Source: WHSP01 sp964424945
GTDB lineage: Bacteria > Gemmatimonadota > Gemmatimonadetes > Longimicrobiales > Longimicrobiaceae
Assembly (NCBI GenBank): GCA_964424945.1
Contig: CAYRLB010000108.1
Location: 1 to 8,138 of the forward strand
Direction of reading: 5' to 3'
DNA length: 8,138 nt
Positions 6,663-8,138 of the stretch are shown one piece after another. Position 1 is the stretch's first letter; every line of letters begins with the position of its first letter. Below the pieces are notes generated by a model, which was not told where the DNA came from, ran no database searches, and was given only the letters and a program-made list of their open reading frames with translations. The position numbers were made by a program, and so were the translations under genes.

Positions 6663-6668
6663 ATGATA
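6663..6668 (-). promoter_or_regulatory. Candidate -10 element (TATCAT) for the SDR gene
   Basis: TATCAT on the minus strand matches TATAAT at five of six positions and would give a leader of about 35 nt to ATG 6620. The -35 region 17 bases upstream is poor (GCTGG-type), so this is only a weak candidate. Confidence 0.25.
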
Positions 6669-6925
6669 GGGCCGGCGTCCGCCTGCCAGCGCGAAGGCGC
6701 CGCCTCCGGCATCCACCACACGCATCCGACACCTGACCCTGGCACTTCTCCGAAACGACGCCGGCTCGCACATCAGCGCTTTCCAACGCACAAAAAACGT
6801 CCCCCTCGCACCTGCAAGGAGCTCTCCCCCTCCCGATTCGGAACAAAACGCCAACTTGCCGTGTCTCGGCATTCCGACCGACGACGCCACCTTCCGGAAC
6901 AATAAGAAGCGACTCAGCGAGCAGC

Positions 6926-8138
6926 ATGATCTCAGTATCGAATCTCGGGAAGACCTATGGCGAGCGTATCCTTTTCGAAGACGCCACCTTCCAGCTGAAT
7001 CCCGGGGAGCGATACGGCCTCGTCGGGGCAAATGGCTCCGGCAAGACGACGCTCCTGAACATCATGAGCGGCGACATCGAGGCGAGCGAGGGGTCTGTGG
7101 CGATCCCGAAGTCGGCCCGTCTCGGGGTTCTGCGCCAGGATCAGTTCCTCTATGAAGACCAGGAGATTCTCGCGGTCGCGCTGATGGGGCACGCGGAGCT
7201 CTGGGACGTGATGGTCGAGAAGGAAGCGATCCTCGCGCGTGCCCACGAGGAGTTCGACATGGAGCGCTTCTCCGAGCTGGAGGAGACGGTCCAGCGGCTC
7301 GATGGCTACACGGCGGAAGCGCGGGCGGCCATGATTCTGGAGGGGCTGGGGCTGCCGGCGGAGGTTCACCGGAAGCCCCTCTCGACCCTTTCGGGTGGGT
7401 TCAAGCTCCGTGTGCTCCTCGCGCAGGTGCTCGCCAGCGCTCCGGATGTGCTCCTGCTCGACGAGCCGACAAACCACCTGGACATCATCTCGATCCGCTG
7501 GCTCGAGAAGTTCCTGCGCGACTTCGCCGGGCCGGTCGCGGTCATCTCCCACGATCACCGCTTCCTCGACAACGTCGCGACCGGCATTCTCGACGTCGAC
7601 TACCAGACGGTCACGCTCTACCACGGGAATTACACGGCGTTCGTGGAGGAGAAGATCGCGGAGCGTGAGCGGCGCGAGAAGCAGATCGAGGGGCGCCAGA
7701 AGGTGATCGCGCATCACCAGAAGTTCGTCGATCGCTTCAAGGCGAAGGCGAGCAAGGCGCGACAGGCACAGAGCAAGGCTCGGATGATCGAAAGGATGTC
7801 GGAGGATCTCGTGGAGCTTCCGGGCAGCTCACGCCGCTATCCGAAGTTCCGCTTCGCGCAGCGTCGACCGAGCGGCAAGGAGGTCCTGAAGATAAAGGGC
7901 ATCCGGAAGTCTTACGGGGAGAAGCAGGTGCTGCACGGGGTGGATCTCAGCGTCGAGCGGGGCGACCGGCTGGTCATCATGGGGCCGAATGGTATCGGCA
8001 AGTCGACGCTCCTCAAGATCATCATGGGGGACACGCCGGCAGATGCGGGATCGGTCGAGTGGGGTTACGAGACGCATCCCGGCTACTTCGCCCAGGACCA
8101 TCACGAACAGCTGAAGGACGAGGACCGGACGGCGGAGG
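6926..8138 (+). CDS. ABC-F family ATPase, YbiT-like (3' truncated)
   Basis: Some 404 codons from ATG 6926 are visible, uninterrupted, running off the window. ABC-F proteins are soluble twin-ATPase factors that act on the ribosome (translation rescue, or in some members antibiotic protection) and have no membrane domain. NBD1 has Walker A GANGSGKTT (34-42), signature LSGGF with Ser156, Walker B LLLDEPTNHLD with Glu180, and the H-loop SHDHRF with His209. After YHGNYTAF (232-239) comes a charged helical linker. Its KFVDRFKAKASKARQAQSK region (from 266) is the P-site tRNA interaction motif of the family. NBD2 begins at about 318, with Walker A GPNGIGKST at 353-361. The remaining NBD2 motifs are outside the window; the usual 500-550 aa length implies 100-150 residues are missing. 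The short linker and RFKAKASKARQAQSK pattern fit YbiT-like housekeeping members better than resistance types. It is divergent from the SDR gene. Confidence 0.94.
   Translation, partial: MISVSNLGKTYGERILFEDATFQLNPGERYGLVGANGSGKTTLLNIMSGDIEASEGSVAIPKSARLGVLRQDQFLYEDQEILAVALMGHAELWDVMVEKEAILARAHEEFDMERFSELEETVQRLDGYTAEARAAMILEGLGLPAEVHRKPLSTLSGGFKLRVLLAQVLASAPDVLLLDEPTNHLDIISIRWLEKFLRDFAGPVAVISHDHRFLDNVATGILDVDYQTVTLYHGNYTAFVEEKIAERERREKQIEGRQKVIAHHQKFVDRFKAKASKARQAQSKARMIERMSEDLVELPGSSRRYPKFRFAQRRPSGKEVLKIKGIRKSYGEKQVLHGVDLSVERGDRLVIMGPNGIGKSTLLKIIMGDTPADAGSVEWGYETHPGYFAQDHHEQLKDEDRTAE

Larger units (their letters stand above)
6621..6925. other. Divergent intergenic region with promoters for the SDR and ABC-F genes
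   Basis: These 305 bases lie between two divergent starts. Beyond the SDR ribosome site and a weak minus-strand -10 candidate, I see no operator-like inverted repeat. There is an A6 run near 6791-6796 and a TTGCCG at 6856-6861 that could be a -35 for the ABC-F gene, but no matching -10 follows it. No strong ribosome site precedes ATG 6926. Confidence 0.55.

Noticed and set aside
6621..7031. Upstream extension of the SDR frame to 7031
   Set aside because: It would overlap the start of the divergent ABC-F gene and the translation resembles no protein; the ribosome site and leader support 6620.
6932..7717. A 261-codon minus-strand open frame
   Set aside because: It is antisense to the ABC-F gene, which has all its motifs in the other frame.
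6926..8138. Antibiotic-resistance ABC-F
   Set aside because: The short linker and RFKAKASKARQAQSK motif fit YbiT-like housekeeping members, and nothing nearby suggests a resistance cassette.

Overview
The window is GC-rich, densely coded bacterial chromosome. It carries two edge-truncated genes, four complete genes, and a compact repeat cluster between two convergent genes. The encoded proteins suggest Gemmatimonadota or a related lineage. The evidence is a lipoprotein-like 6-bladed beta-propeller with the GNGPGE motif, an RND permease tail, and a secreted head-repeat protein ending in a self-cleaving S74 chaperone. This taxonomic guess comes from recalled family distributions and was not tested. 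I see no rRNA, tRNA, CRISPR array or intact transposase.

Layout. (1) 1-924, plus strand: C-terminal third of an RND efflux permease, cut by the window start. (2) 936-2204, plus strand: 6-bladed beta-propeller protein with a lipoprotein-type leader, 11 bases behind the permease and possibly co-transcribed. (3) 2205-2709: gene-free convergent gap with one strong hairpin, at 2634-2672. (4) 3975-2710, minus strand: exported protein with YadA-like head repeats, a peptidase S74 chaperone domain and a C-terminal coiled coil. (5) 3976-4484: divergent gap with nothing recognisable. (6) 4485-5231, plus strand: alpha/beta hydrolase with a full catalytic triad. (7) 5249-5657: two 155-bp direct repeats, about 95% identical, each with long inverted arms, followed by a half copy. 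(8) 6620-5697, minus strand: short-chain dehydrogenase with an unusual hydrophobic N-terminal leader. (9) 6621-6925: divergent promoter region. (10) 6926 to the window end, plus strand: ABC-F ATPase, cut in its second nucleotide-binding domain.

How the genes work together. Three products look cell-envelope or exported (permease, propeller, S74 protein), and the SDR may also be membrane-anchored or exported. The hydrolase and ABC-F protein look cytoplasmic. Apart from the permease-propeller pair, gene orientation alternates (+ + - + - +), so most genes here are probably separate transcription units. The two most interesting objects are the duplicated inverted-arm repeat and the secreted S74 protein. 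I found no convincing undescribed multi-gene system.
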